DNA of 64,000 nucleotides from CAWEPK01 sp963835595 (GTDB lineage: Bacteria; Desulfobacterota; Syntrophorhabdia; Syntrophorhabdales; WCHB1-27), in assembly GCA_963835595.1 (NCBI GenBank), contig CAWIGL010000003.1, forward strand, positions 186,001-250,000, given 5' to 3'. Below the pieces are notes generated by a model. The model saw nothing but the letters and a program-made list of their open reading frames with translations. It had not been told where the DNA came from and did not search any database. Both the position numbers and the translations under genes were made by a program. Positions 45,234-53,589 of this stretch are shown piece by piece. Position 1 is the first letter of the stretch, and every line of letters starts with the position of its first letter.

Positions 45234-45262
45234 TTGACCGGGCATAACCTGTCTACTATACT
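45234..45262 (+). promoter_or_regulatory. Promoter of the DUF2442 gene
   Basis: TTGACC (45234-45239), 17 bp, TATACT (45257-45262). The ATG at 45271 falls about at the expected transcription start, and no ribosome site precedes it, so the mRNA is probably leaderless. Confidence 0.65.
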
Positions 45263-45270
45263 GTTCCTTA

Positions 45271-45534
45271 ATGCAACCTAAACCAGGCGAACGTGTACGG
45301 GACGTGCGCGTCTCGGAGGATACACTCAGCGTCGATCTCTTCGATGGACGAACTATAACCGTCCCGTTAGCATGGTATCCCCGGCTGCTGCACGCCTCCC
45401 CTGAGCAGCGGGCGAACTGGCATGTTGCCGGCGCAGGGTACGGAATACACTGGCCGGATATTGATGAGGACCTCACCACTCAGGGTCTTTTGCAGGGTGC
45501 TCGTGCCTGCCGTAGAAGGATAGAAGCAATATAA
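45271..45534 (+). CDS. DUF2442 domain protein
   Basis: An 87-residue protein with the DUF2442 pattern: VSEDTLSVDLFDGRTITVPL, WYPRLLHASPEQRANWHVAG and the closing GIHWPDIDEDLTTQGLL. DUF2442 genes often pair with a DUF4160 gene in toxin-antitoxin-like units; no such partner is present here. It lies just right of repeat B copy 1, at the left edge of an AT-richer block. Function unknown. Confidence 0.87.
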   Translation: MQPKPGERVRDVRVSEDTLSVDLFDGRTITVPLAWYPRLLHASPEQRANWHVAGAGYGIHWPDIDEDLTTQGLLQGARACRRRIEAI

Positions 45535-45609
45535 GGCGTAGAAGACAGCCGTCCAACACTCTTACCTTTACTTACTTACGATCGTCCTCCTCTCTGCTCC
45601 CGTCGGAGA

Positions 45610-46041
45610 CTATTTGGCATTCTCGTCAATCCACTGCACTGCCTTGACCATAGCTTGCTCCGGTGTATGCCCCTTCTTGAGTTCTTGGGATTTGTTTTCA
45701 CACTTTTCTAAGAAATTGCCAATCTCTTTCACTCGTAAATCAAAAGGTTTTTTCAGGTCTACTTCGGTATGGCTATTCTGGCTCAAAACGGATTTAAAAA
45801 GGCTGCCGGAAAAAACAGCGATCCCGTAAATCATTTCCACCATCTTTTTCGAGGACTCAACCGTCATTCCGTGTTTGTCGCGGAGAGCCTTCATGAACAG
45901 ATCTATTTCTTTGATCTCCGCCTTTACTGCAGCTAGATCATTCAGCTCGTTCTGCCGCCCTCTCTCTATTGTGGCTTCATACAAGCCTTCAGAGAAAGTG
46001 ACAATTCCTTCGATCATTTTTTGGTTGAATCCACACAACAT
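45610..46041 (-). CDS. Hypothetical helical protein
   Basis: A 143-residue protein preceded by a strong ribosome site (GAAAGGAGG, 6 nt before the ATG). Almost all helical, with no signal peptide or membrane segment (EGLYEATIERGRQNELNDL, MVEMIYGIAVFSGSLFKSVL). I do not recognise it. It is the last gene of a three-gene unit with a small membrane protein and a symporter, in AT-richer DNA than the flanks. Confidence 0.7.
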   Translation of the reverse strand: MLCGFNQKMIEGIVTFSEGLYEATIERGRQNELNDLAAVKAEIKEIDLFMKALRDKHGMTVESSKKMVEMIYGIAVFSGSLFKSVLSQNSHTEVDLKKPFDLRVKEIGNFLEKCENKSQELKKGHTPEQAMVKAVQWIDENAK

Positions 46042-46059
46042 AGTGGACCTCCTTTCTTC

Positions 46060-46521
46060 TTAGGGTCTAGTTTGTAACTTTTCAACGGATTTCTTCAGAG
46101 TCTTGCCGTGCTCGATAATGCCCGCCCAGAACGTATTCCAAACCATTGCAGCCGCACCAATTAAGCGATTTCCTTTCGACGGATCGACATTCGTCATCTG
46201 CGCAACAACAACAAGCACGACGAAAAGGGCAGCCATTACAACTCCACAAAGCTTCGCCTCTCGTGGAGAGATCAAGGGCGTGAACCGTTTGTAGAAGGTT
46301 CGAAATCGAATCGCTGCCCAAAGGGCTTGAAATCCCTTCCAACTGTCCTCTTTGAACTTATTGAAATCGATAGTCGTACTGGCTGCGCAGGTGAAGGGGT
46401 CTTTCACAAGTTTGTCATCGTCGGAAAACTCCTGATCCAGCTTCAAAAATATGCGGTAAAGTATAAAAATCTCGCTAAGGGAACCACAGAATATTAGCAC
46501 ATCATTAGGATCAAACGTCAT
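46060..46521 (-). CDS. Hypothetical small membrane protein
   Basis: A 153-residue protein from the ATG at 46521 (GAGGAAAA upstream), overlapping the symporter stop by 4 bp. A hydrophobic N-terminal stretch (DVLIFCGSLSEIFILYRIFL) and one clear transmembrane helix (GVVMAALFVVLVVVAQM) flank a charged middle. Family not recognised. Tight coupling to the symporter suggests a partner or modulator (inference). Confidence 0.7.
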   Translation of the reverse strand: MTFDPNDVLIFCGSLSEIFILYRIFLKLDQEFSDDDKLVKDPFTCAASTTIDFNKFKEDSWKGFQALWAAIRFRTFYKRFTPLISPREAKLCGVVMAALFVVLVVVAQMTNVDPSKGNRLIGAAAMVWNTFWAGIIEHGKTLKKSVEKLQTRP

Positions 46522-48338
46522 GGGTGTTTTCCTCGCATACCAAAAAAGTAAAGAAGGAATGTGATTACCAGCGAAATTCCGGGCCCTGCGAAGACACCGT
46601 TCCAAGATTTACCAGGGACGAATATTCCCCAGACACAAAAGAGGATTGCGCCGCACGTTCCGGCGATAATCCCGAGAGCAACCGCCATACCGGAAGGCTT
46701 TGACCACCCTTTCGGCGCAAAAAACAGCATAAACATTACAGCGGGAAACAAGGACAACATTGCGCCGTAGAATCCAACGAGCACCGAGATGAAATCTTGC
46801 GGTCTCTTAAGTAACCATCCCAGCAAGATGACAAGAACCATTATCGCCACCAGCACCCAAAAGGCTGCTTTCTTTCCCGATAGTAAAGCAGCCTGCTCGC
46901 GCCGAGCATCGTCCTCGTTTGTTATCTCATCGGGCGTCTTAAATTCTGCGCCGACAAAGTCAGCAACGCAGGCATACATTGCGCCAAGTAGGGCGGAGTC
47001 GATCGTGGAGAACATTACTCCCATGACCGCCATCATGAACGCGAATGCCACGGTGAGCTGAAGAAAGCCACCTGACTCGATCAAAATTCTCGGATATGCA
47101 GCTAATGGTCCAGCTTTATCCTGCACGGTAGACAATTGAGGCATTGTGACAACAAGCAGCGCCCCCAAGGCTAAGCACAATATCCAAGAGTAAGGCGATT
47201 CAACTCCAAACAGTAACAGGCCCCGGCGGGCACGTTCGCGGATATCATGACCTGTGCCCTTGATTGCCTGTACACGCTGCCAAGCAGTCATGTCAACAAA
47301 CTGAGCCATCGCCGCCATCATGGCGAGCGCTATTACTCCCGTCCAACCTGGTTCTCCGGGATTCGTGAGAGGTACAAGCGTTAGAGCGGGCAATGAGCGG
47401 AAAAAGAGTACGGCGAAGCATATAGATAGAAAGCCCATGGAGGCAAGGGTCACCCAGGAAAGGGATTTCCTAAACCGTAGCCATTTTATCCCCTCAGTGT
47501 CGCCATCCATGGCGGAAACTGGCTGAAGCCGTTTCCGCAGTCGAATTACCACAGCAGAAAGACCCCCGACAAACATAAGTAGCGATATGATGGCCAATTC
47601 CGGCCGTGGTGTCGCATTGGTGTTCATGATGTTCCAGATCACAAAAAGAAAAACGGCCGTAAAGCCAATGTATGAGAACACCAGCTGCAGCATGTCGGTT
47701 TTCATTGAACCCCATGCTCCGCCGTACCAAATATAGACGAGGACGAAGAAAAGTGCGCCAAGTACCAGTATATAATATGCAGGAGTGTCTTCTGGCACGA
47801 GCACTTTGACGATCTGCATGCCCCAATAGGCCTCCGCAAGAGCCACACCTAACATCGCAAAAATCGTAACTCCTGCGGCAGTCAGTTGAACAGGCTTCGA
47901 AAGGAATGCTGTCCAACAGCGGCGCAGGCATGACGGGTAAACCGCTTCCGTTCTTTTTTGAATCGCGTCTGAAGGGTATGTTTCGCCGAGCAGGCCGTGG
48001 AGTGTTTTAGGATCGTTCGAATTGTCGAGACGCTGCAAGATGGACCTGAAGGCGGCGCGAAAGAGAAAAATTCCCACTCCCCAGAAAATGGAATTTACGA
48101 CCGCCGGAAGGAGCTGCCCTCCAACTCCCCAGTAGAGAAAAGGGAAAAGCGTCGCCACTTGAAAAGCGTAAGCGAGAGATGAGTTAGAAAACGGCGCTGC
48201 CCCGACCTGTTTGTAGGCCGTGAAATAGCCTGCCAGCGTTGACACCTTTGAGTGAGGCGTGCTCATTGCAGCCCAGACATAGGCTACGAGTGGGAGGGCT
48301 AAGGCGACGGGTAAGAAGTATCTTGGCGAATCATTCAC
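46518..48338 (-). CDS. Sodium:solute symporter family protein
   Basis: About 606 residues from the GTG at 48338, placed by GAGG 8 nt upstream; a TTG 15 bases earlier is an alternative. About 13 hydrophobic segments are present, with SSS-type features such as QLTAAGVTIFAMLGVALAEAY, MAQFVDMTAWQRVQAIKGTG (close to the conserved helix-7 region) and VMGVMFSTIDSALLGAMYACVAD. Ends in a short basic tail. It would couple solute uptake to sodium; substrate unknown. The block reads more AT-rich than its neighbours. Confidence 0.85.
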   Translation of the reverse strand: MNDSPRYFLPVALALPLVAYVWAAMSTPHSKVSTLAGYFTAYKQVGAAPFSNSSLAYAFQVATLFPFLYWGVGGQLLPAVVNSIFWGVGIFLFRAAFRSILQRLDNSNDPKTLHGLLGETYPSDAIQKRTEAVYPSCLRRCWTAFLSKPVQLTAAGVTIFAMLGVALAEAYWGMQIVKVLVPEDTPAYYILVLGALFFVLVYIWYGGAWGSMKTDMLQLVFSYIGFTAVFLFVIWNIMNTNATPRPELAIISLLMFVGGLSAVVIRLRKRLQPVSAMDGDTEGIKWLRFRKSLSWVTLASMGFLSICFAVLFFRSLPALTLVPLTNPGEPGWTGVIALAMMAAMAQFVDMTAWQRVQAIKGTGHDIRERARRGLLLFGVESPYSWILCLALGALLVVTMPQLSTVQDKAGPLAAYPRILIESGGFLQLTVAFAFMMAVMGVMFSTIDSALLGAMYACVADFVGAEFKTPDEITNEDDARREQAALLSGKKAAFWVLVAIMVLVILLGWLLKRPQDFISVLVGFYGAMLSLFPAVMFMLFFAPKGWSKPSGMAVALGIIAGTCGAILFCVWGIFVPGKSWNGVFAGPGISLVITFLLYFFGMRGKHP

Positions 48339-48564
48339 GGGGGGAATCCTCAAGTAGTGATGCCAGGATTATACCTGCGGAGTCGCTGCAGGGGCGTAGT
48401 CCATTAACGGGGCAAAAGCCTTGCAACGATAGACCATTCAATCCACTGTCTCCTTTAAGGGATTGATCAATCCCCGCCAGCCGCAGTTCACTTCCCGTAA
48501 CGCCGGCCTTTTGTCTCCCATTCTCCTTCAAGTAGTCAAGAAATGCAACTAAATTCTTTGCCAC
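48331..48564 (-). CDS. Possible small protein upstream of the symporter
   Basis: An open frame of 77 codons from a GTG at 48564 that overlaps the symporter start. The N-terminus is protein-like (NLVAFLDYLKENGRQKAGV), but there is no good ribosome site and the C-terminal half is nondescript. It could be a leader peptide or chance. Confidence 0.25.
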   Translation of the reverse strand: MAKNLVAFLDYLKENGRQKAGVTGSELRLAGIDQSLKGDSGLNGLSLQGFCPVNGLRPCSDSAGIILASLLEDSPRE

Positions 48565-48609
48565 AGGAAAGACTATGAAGTCGAAAGGACAGTCGGCGGG
48601 CGATGATTT

Positions 48610-48736
48610 GGGGCCGGGGGGATTTCGATGGATTTTCCGTTATTTTTCGATGGCGCCCGACGAGACTGGACTTTTGGAGTCCGTCGAGGAGGCGCGCCGA
48701 GAAAACGGCGGAAAAGGCGCGAAAGGACCCCGGCCC
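48610..48736 (-). repeat. Repeat family B, copy 2
   Basis: 127-bp copy, in the orientation matching the upstream minus-strand SDR gene. Apical stem GGACT/AGTCC. It lies 38 bp past the SDR stop, with a perfect palindrome between. Confidence 0.85.
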
Positions 48737-48744
48737 AGGCTGCG

Positions 48745-48789
48745 CACATCGTTCATTAAGCTGGCGGTGCCAGCTTAATGAACGATGTG
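48745..48789 (-). terminator. Perfect 21-bp palindrome covering the SDR stop codon
   Basis: CACATCGTTCATTAAGCTGGC (48745-48765) is exactly complementary to 48769-48789 around a 3-nt loop. The hairpin contains the last five codons and TAA of the SDR gene. No U-run follows, so termination by the standard intrinsic mechanism is not certain. Confidence 0.6.
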
Positions 48790-49575
48790 ATGCCCGCAGT
48801 TCGCTACGATCGTCTGTCCCGTAATCGCCGATGATTCGTCAGAGGCCAGAAATACCGCGATGGCTGCTATCTCCGATTCCTCGGCCATCCTGCCGAGGGA
48901 ATAATTGGAGACGTGCCTGCCGATAAGCTCCTCCATAGTGATGCCCATGCGGGCGGCCCTGTGCGACATGATGGCCTTGATGTGCTCCCCCATCACCCCG
49001 GCCGGGCTGATGGCGTTCACCCGGATGCTGTGCTGCCCCACCTCTACGGCCATCGTCTCGGTCAGCCCTATGATCGCTATCTTGGTTGAGCAGTAGGCGG
49101 CCCTGTTGGGGTAGCCCGCCCTGCCGTCGCAGCCCCTGCCGCCTTCGGACGACATGTTGATGATGACGCCGGTTTTCCGGGGGATCATGGAGCGCAGCGC
49201 CTCGCGGGCGCACAGCATGGTCCCCGTGAGGTTTATCGCCAGCGTCTCGTTCCAGGCGGGGAAATCCATCTCCGCAACGGGGGCGACTGGCCCCGTAACT
49301 GCGGCGTTGTTGACCAGTATGTCGATCCTGCCGAACGCGGCCACCGTCGCGTCCGCGAGCATCCTTGCGTCGGCCTCGCTGGCGACGTCGGCCCTGACGG
49401 CCTTCACCCTGCCGCCTGCCGCAGCCAGCTCGGCGACGGTCCGCTCAAGGCGGGCTATGTCGCGCCCGGCCATCATGACCGCGGCCCCTTCCGCAGCGAA
49501 GGCGGCCGTTATCGCCCTGCCTATGCCGTGCCCCCCGCCCGTCACGATTGCAACCTTGTCCTTAAGTCTCATCAT
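48775..49575 (-). CDS. Short-chain dehydrogenase/reductase (SDR)
   Basis: A 266-residue classical SDR from the ATG at 49575 (AAAGGAGG lies 12 nt upstream; a second ATG follows directly). Cofactor motif TGGGHGIG, then NNAAVTG, the catalytic Ser in INMSSEGGRG and Tyr-Lys in YCSTK. A basic residue after the first strand (GRDIARLERT) suggests NADP(H). The long insert before the active Tyr (CDGRAGYPNRA) is unusual. Divergent from an XRE-cupin regulator, which probably controls it. Confidence 0.9.
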   Translation of the reverse strand: MMRLKDKVAIVTGGGHGIGRAITAAFAAEGAAVMMAGRDIARLERTVAELAAAGGRVKAVRADVASEADARMLADATVAAFGRIDILVNNAAVTGPVAPVAEMDFPAWNETLAINLTGTMLCAREALRSMIPRKTGVIINMSSEGGRGCDGRAGYPNRAAYCSTKIAIIGLTETMAVEVGQHSIRVNAISPAGVMGEHIKAIMSHRAARMGITMEELIGRHVSNYSLGRMAEESEIAAIAVFLASDESSAITGQTIVANCGHHIVH

Positions 49576-49610
49576 AATAGCTCGCGACCTCCTTTCCTGC
49601 ACAAATTTTC

Positions 49611-49639
49611 TTGACAGATGTTTCCAACAAGGATACCAT
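49611..49639 (+). promoter_or_regulatory. Promoter of the XRE-cupin regulator
   Basis: TTGACA (49611-49616), 17 bp, TACCAT (49634-49639), in the 90-bp divergent region shared with the SDR gene. Confidence 0.6.
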
Positions 49640-49668
49640 AGGGGCAGCGCAGGTCAAAGAAAAAAGAG

Positions 49669-50235
49669 ATGGACGAAAAGAAGATAGCCGGGAACATCAG
49701 GAGGGTGCGGCTGAAGGGCGGCATCTCGCTTGAGCAGCTCGCGAGATCGAGCGGGCTGACGAAAGGCTACCTGTCGAAGATCGAGAACTCCGATAAAGCG
49801 CCCCCTTTTTCGACGCTTGCAAAGATCGCGCAGGCCCTCGGAGTGGACCTTACGCTCCTTATATCGGCCGAAGACGATGTCCCTACCGACACCAGGCTCT
49901 GCATAGTCCGGGCGAACGAGAGGAAGAAGGCGGCCGGGAAGGACGCGATCAACCGCTACCTGTACGACTCCCTGGCTTACAAGAAGACGGGGAAGAACAT
50001 GGAGCCTTATTTCATCACGCCCGCCTTCGATGAAAAAACGACCTTCTCCCACGAGGGGGAGGAGTTCATGTACGTGCTGGACGGCGCACACGAGTTCATA
50101 TACGGGGGCGAGACGTATTTACTGCGCAAGGGCGACAGCATCTATTTCGATTCGTCCGTCCCGCACAGCGGGAAGAGCGTCGGTAGTAAGAAGGCCAGGG
50201 TGCTGGCCGTCATGTATTCGTATAAGCGGCTGTAG
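49669..50235 (+). CDS. XRE-family regulator with C-terminal cupin domain
   Basis: A 188-residue regulator. N-terminal helix-turn-helix (ISLEQLARSSGLTKGYLSKI) followed by a cupin sensor domain (about residues 100-188) with FSHEGEEFMYVLDGAHEFIY and GDSIYFDSSVPHSG. XRE-cupin proteins usually repress nearby catabolic genes and release on binding a small metabolite. The neighbours, an SDR and a TRAP transporter, are the likely targets (inference). Confidence 0.9.
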   Translation: MDEKKIAGNIRRVRLKGGISLEQLARSSGLTKGYLSKIENSDKAPPFSTLAKIAQALGVDLTLLISAEDDVPTDTRLCIVRANERKKAAGKDAINRYLYDSLAYKKTGKNMEPYFITPAFDEKTTFSHEGEEFMYVLDGAHEFIYGGETYLLRKGDSIYFDSSVPHSGKSVGSKKARVLAVMYSYKRL

Positions 50236-50319
50236 TCTCGAAGGCCGCCTGCCCTTTGCGGCGGCCGGGTTTGCGAAAAGGAAACAGGTGTAAGGTATCC
50301 CAATATTCGGAGGTATGGA

Positions 50320-51345
50320 ATGAAGAAGCGCATTGTGACGATCCCGGTCGTGCTCGCCCTCATGGTGTTCTTTGCAGCGGCCGCCTGCCCTTCGGCGGCA
50401 TCGGCTGAAAGTCCCAAGGTGACCCTCAAGTTCTCGGAATCGACGTTCCCCTCCACGCACAGGATGGCCATGCTGATGGCCGACTGGTGCAAGGAGGTCG
50501 AGAAGAGGACGAACGGCAGGGTCAAGGTCGATTTCTTCCCCGGCGGCATACTCGCCCCGACGACCCAGGTCTATGACAGCGTGAAGAAGGGCATCGCCGA
50601 CCTCGGGGACACCTTCGCCTCGTACACGAAAGGGCGTTTCCCCATGATGGAGACGATCGACCTCCCGTACGGATACAAGAGCGCGACGCAGGGCACCCAC
50701 CTGACGAACGCTTTTTACAACAAGTTCAAGCCGAAGGAGTTCGATGACGCCAGGATCATGTACTTCTATACCGCCGGGCCGCAGCAGCTCTGCACGAAGA
50801 AGCCCGTGACGAAGCTCGAGGAAATGCGGGGCCTCAAGATCAGGTCTACGGGGTCGAGCGCAAAGATCGTCGAGTGCCTCGGCGCTGCGCCCGTCGGCAT
50901 GCCTATGGGCGACGCCTATGACGCCCTGGCGCGCGGCGTAGTCAACGGCGTGGTCGGACCCTTCGAGATCATGAAGGGGTGGAAGCTCTCGGAGGTCTTG
51001 AGCAGCGTCACGCTGTACGGCTCGGCCCACGTCAACGCGGCCTACATCTTCATGAGCAAGAAGAAGTGGAGCACCATCCCCGCTGCGGACCAGCATATCA
51101 TCGAGCAGATCAACGCGGAGTGGGTAGAGAAGACCGCGAAGAACTGGGACGACGCGGACAAGGAAGGCGCGGACGCCCTTACGGCAAAGGGCGGGAAGAT
51201 CATCCGGCTTCCCGCGCAGGAGCAGGAACGGTGGCGCGCCCAATTGAAGCCCATGTTCGACGAATACGTCAAGGAGCTCAACTCGAAGGGCCTGCCGGGC
51301 GCGGAGGTGGTCAAGTTCTGCATGGATTATTTGAAGAGCCATTAA
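50320..51345 (+). CDS. dctP: TRAP transporter substrate-binding protein DctP
   Basis: A 341-residue periplasmic protein with signal peptide (VLALMVFFAAAACPSAASA). The DctP family signatures are KFSESTFPSTHRMAMLMADW, GRVKVDFFPGGILAP, the conserved ligand-binding Arg region MRGLKIRSTGSSAKIVECLG and YDALARGVVNGVVGPFEI. It captures a carboxylated solute for the DctQM pair downstream. The gene starts 84 bp after the XRE-cupin gene. Confidence 0.94.
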   Translation: MKKRIVTIPVVLALMVFFAAAACPSAASAESPKVTLKFSESTFPSTHRMAMLMADWCKEVEKRTNGRVKVDFFPGGILAPTTQVYDSVKKGIADLGDTFASYTKGRFPMMETIDLPYGYKSATQGTHLTNAFYNKFKPKEFDDARIMYFYTAGPQQLCTKKPVTKLEEMRGLKIRSTGSSAKIVECLGAAPVGMPMGDAYDALARGVVNGVVGPFEIMKGWKLSEVLSSVTLYGSAHVNAAYIFMSKKKWSTIPAADQHIIEQINAEWVEKTAKNWDDADKEGADALTAKGGKIIRLPAQEQERWRAQLKPMFDEYVKELNSKGLPGAEVVKFCMDYLKSH

Positions 51346-51582
51346 ATGACCCTGCTGCAAGTAGCAGGGTCATTCGTGAGGGGGGAGGCTCGCCGGGCAA
51401 AGCCCGGCGAGGGGGCGCTGAGCCCCAACAATTGCCTGTGGTAAGATGTGCCAAAGCTCCAAGAATGATAGTCTGATGCGAAAAGTGCGGGGACGAAAAA
51501 GCGCGTAATAAAGCTTTCGTGAAGAGACAGCGACAGTATCCCTGTAGTAAGCTACAGGGAATCCACAAGTTGATGTGAGAAT
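51345..51582 (+). repeat. Composite element C, copy 1 (contains family A copy 4)
   Basis: It starts at the DctP stop with an 11-bp hairpin (AATGACCCTGC with GCAGGGTCATT). The variable hairpin CTCGCCGGGC/GCCCGGCGAG and the GGGGCGCTGAGCCCC core follow (51380-51440). It ends with a hairpin CCCTGTAG/CTACAGGG. An inverted, ~75-80% similar copy lies at 58678-58925. Confidence 0.75.
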
Positions 51583-51693
51583 GAGACCGGGCGGCAGGGT
51601 GGCTGCGGGGAAAAACAAGAGGCGTTGAGGCAGGCCGCGCCGGACGCGACGGGGGCAAGATTGCGCGCGGCCGCGTGAGCAACTGGAGGTTCG

Positions 51694-52176
51694 ATGGATA
51701 CTGCGCTGGCATACGTCGAGAAAATGGGCAAGTGGATGCAGGCCGTCTCGTGCGTGGTGCTCACCCTTTTGATGTTCCTTACGACCGCCGATGTCATCGG
51801 GAGGTCTTTCGGCCACCCGATCATCGGCACGTACGAGCTCGTGGGCCTGGGCGGCGCGATGGTGCTCGCCTTTGCCATTCCCATCACATCGTGGATCAGG
51901 GGCCACATATACGTCGATACGTTCTACTCGAAGTGCCCGAAGGGCGTGCGCGCGGGCTTCGACGTTGTGACGCGGCTCATCAGCCTCACGCTCTTCGTTC
52001 TGATCGGCTGGAACCTCTTCAAGCTCGGATACGAGCTGCACACTGCGGGCGAGGTCACGCTTACCCGCCATCTGCCATTCTACCCCGTTGCGTATGCCCT
52101 TGCCATCTGCTGTTTCGCCCAGTGCCTGGTGCTCGTCGCGGACATCGTCAAGATATCGAGAGGCAAGTATGAGTGA
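51694..52176 (+). CDS. dctQ: TRAP transporter small membrane subunit DctQ
   Basis: A 160-residue protein with four transmembrane helices (CVVLTLLMFLTTADVIGRSF is the first). The DctQ-type motif ADVIGRSFGHPIIGTYELVG is followed by SWIRGHIYVD. GGAGG lies upstream of the ATG. It overlaps DctM by 8 bp. Confidence 0.93.
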   Translation: MDTALAYVEKMGKWMQAVSCVVLTLLMFLTTADVIGRSFGHPIIGTYELVGLGGAMVLAFAIPITSWIRGHIYVDTFYSKCPKGVRAGFDVVTRLISLTLFVLIGWNLFKLGYELHTAGEVTLTRHLPFYPVAYALAICCFAQCLVLVADIVKISRGKYE

Positions 52177-53474
52177 GGTGACGGTCGGCATCATCGGTCT
52201 GATTGTAGTCCTGGGCCTTTTCATTACGGGCATCGAGCTTTCGTTCGCCATGATCGCCGTCGGCTTCGTGGGGTTCGGCTACCTCATGTCGTGGGAGGCG
52301 GCCCTCAACCTGCTGGCAAAGGATTTCTTCGATGTCTTCACCTCGTACAGCCTGACCGTCGTGCCCCTTTTCATATTGATGGGGCAGATCGCGTTTAACT
52401 CGGGGATAGCGAAGAAGCTTTTCGACGCGGCGTACAAGTACGTCGGCCACATACCGGGCGGCCTCGCCATCTCGACGGTGGCGGGGGCGACCGCCTTCAA
52501 GGCGATATGCGGGTCCACCCCCGCGACGACCGCCACGTTCGCGAGCGTCGCCGTCCCGGAGATGGAGCGCTACGGCTACGACAGGCGGCTATCGTCGGGC
52601 ATCGTCGCTACTGTTGGGACACTCGGCATACTCCTGCCGCCCTCCGTGACGCTTATCATCTTCGGGATCATCTCCGACCAGTCCATCGGGCGGCTCTTCC
52701 TCGCCGGGGTCTTCCCCGGCCTTATCATCGCCGCGTTTTTCGTGGTTGTCATTTACGGGTGGTGCAGGATCAACCCCGCCATCGGCCCCAAAGGGCCGGT
52801 TTTCTCCTGGGGCGCGCGGATCCGGGTGCTCCCGGAGGTCGGCTGGGTGCTCGTCGTCTTCCTGCTGATGGTGGGCGGCATCATGCTCGGGTTCTTCACG
52901 CCGACCGAGGCGGGCAGCGTCGGCACCTGCTTTGTGCTCCTTCTGACGATGCTCAAGCGGGACCTCGACGTCAAGGCGTACATCAAGTCGATCATCGAGG
53001 CGGTGAGGACCGCCTGCATGGTGCTGCTCCTCGTCACGAGGCTCGACGGTCCTCGGCCACTTCATAGCGGTCACGAAGATACCGATGCTCTCCGCCGACT
53101 GGATCGTCTCCCTGCCGCTCAACCGGGACATCATCGTCGTCCTCATAGCCTTCATTTACCTCCTGGGAGGCTCTTTCATCGACGATCTTGCCTTCATGAT
53201 CCTCGCCACGCCGATCTTTTTCCCGGCGATCGTCAAGCTCGGCTACAACCCTATCTGGTTCAGCATGGTTATCGCCATCACGATCATGATAGGCGTAGTC
53301 ATACCACCCGTGGCGGTCTGCGTCTTCATAGTGAAGCAGATCACGAAGATCCCGATGGGGACGATCTACCAAGGTGTTTATCCGTTCCTCATCAGCCTGG
53401 TGATAGGGGGGATACTTCTATTCATCTTTCCGGGGTTGGCGACGTGGCTTCCGACGAGGCTTATGGGGCAATGA
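52169..53474 (+). CDS. dctM: TRAP transporter large membrane subunit DctM (frameshifted)
   Basis: Start ATG at 52169 inside the last codons of dctQ. Typical DctM segments: GIELSFAMIAVGFVGFGYLM, ICGSTPATTATFASVAVPEM, GILLPPSVTLIIFGIISDQS and, after the break, GSFIDDLAFMILATPIFFPA. One extra G near 53039 (GAGGCTC for GAGCTC) shifts the frame. Removing it gives ACGAGCTCGACG, reading TSSTVLGHF, and a ~434-residue protein. Uses a sodium or proton gradient for uptake. Confidence 0.88.
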
Positions 53475-53520
53475 TTTAGAGGGCCGGGATCCTTTCGCGG
53501 CTTGCTTCGTGATCGCGTTC

Positions 53521-53576
53521 GGCGCGAGTCCCAACCCGGAAGAGTCCGACAGTAGTATCTTATAATAAGTCGCAAG
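53521..53576 (-). repeat. Repeat family D, copy 2
   Basis: Matches 31877-31935 (GGCGCGAGTCCCAA, AGAGTCCGACAGTAGTATCTT, GTCGCAA). It lies 14 bp past the stop of the next minus-strand gene. Confidence 0.6.
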
Positions 53577-53589
53577 GGGACCTGTATAG

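Noticed and set aside
51311..51712. Protein-like similarity between short frames at 51311-51712 and 58684-58968 (TIILGA and WGSAPPRRALPGEPP segments)
   Set aside because: The similarity comes from translating the repeated noncoding element C in both places; the frames lack ribosome sites and include hairpin arms.
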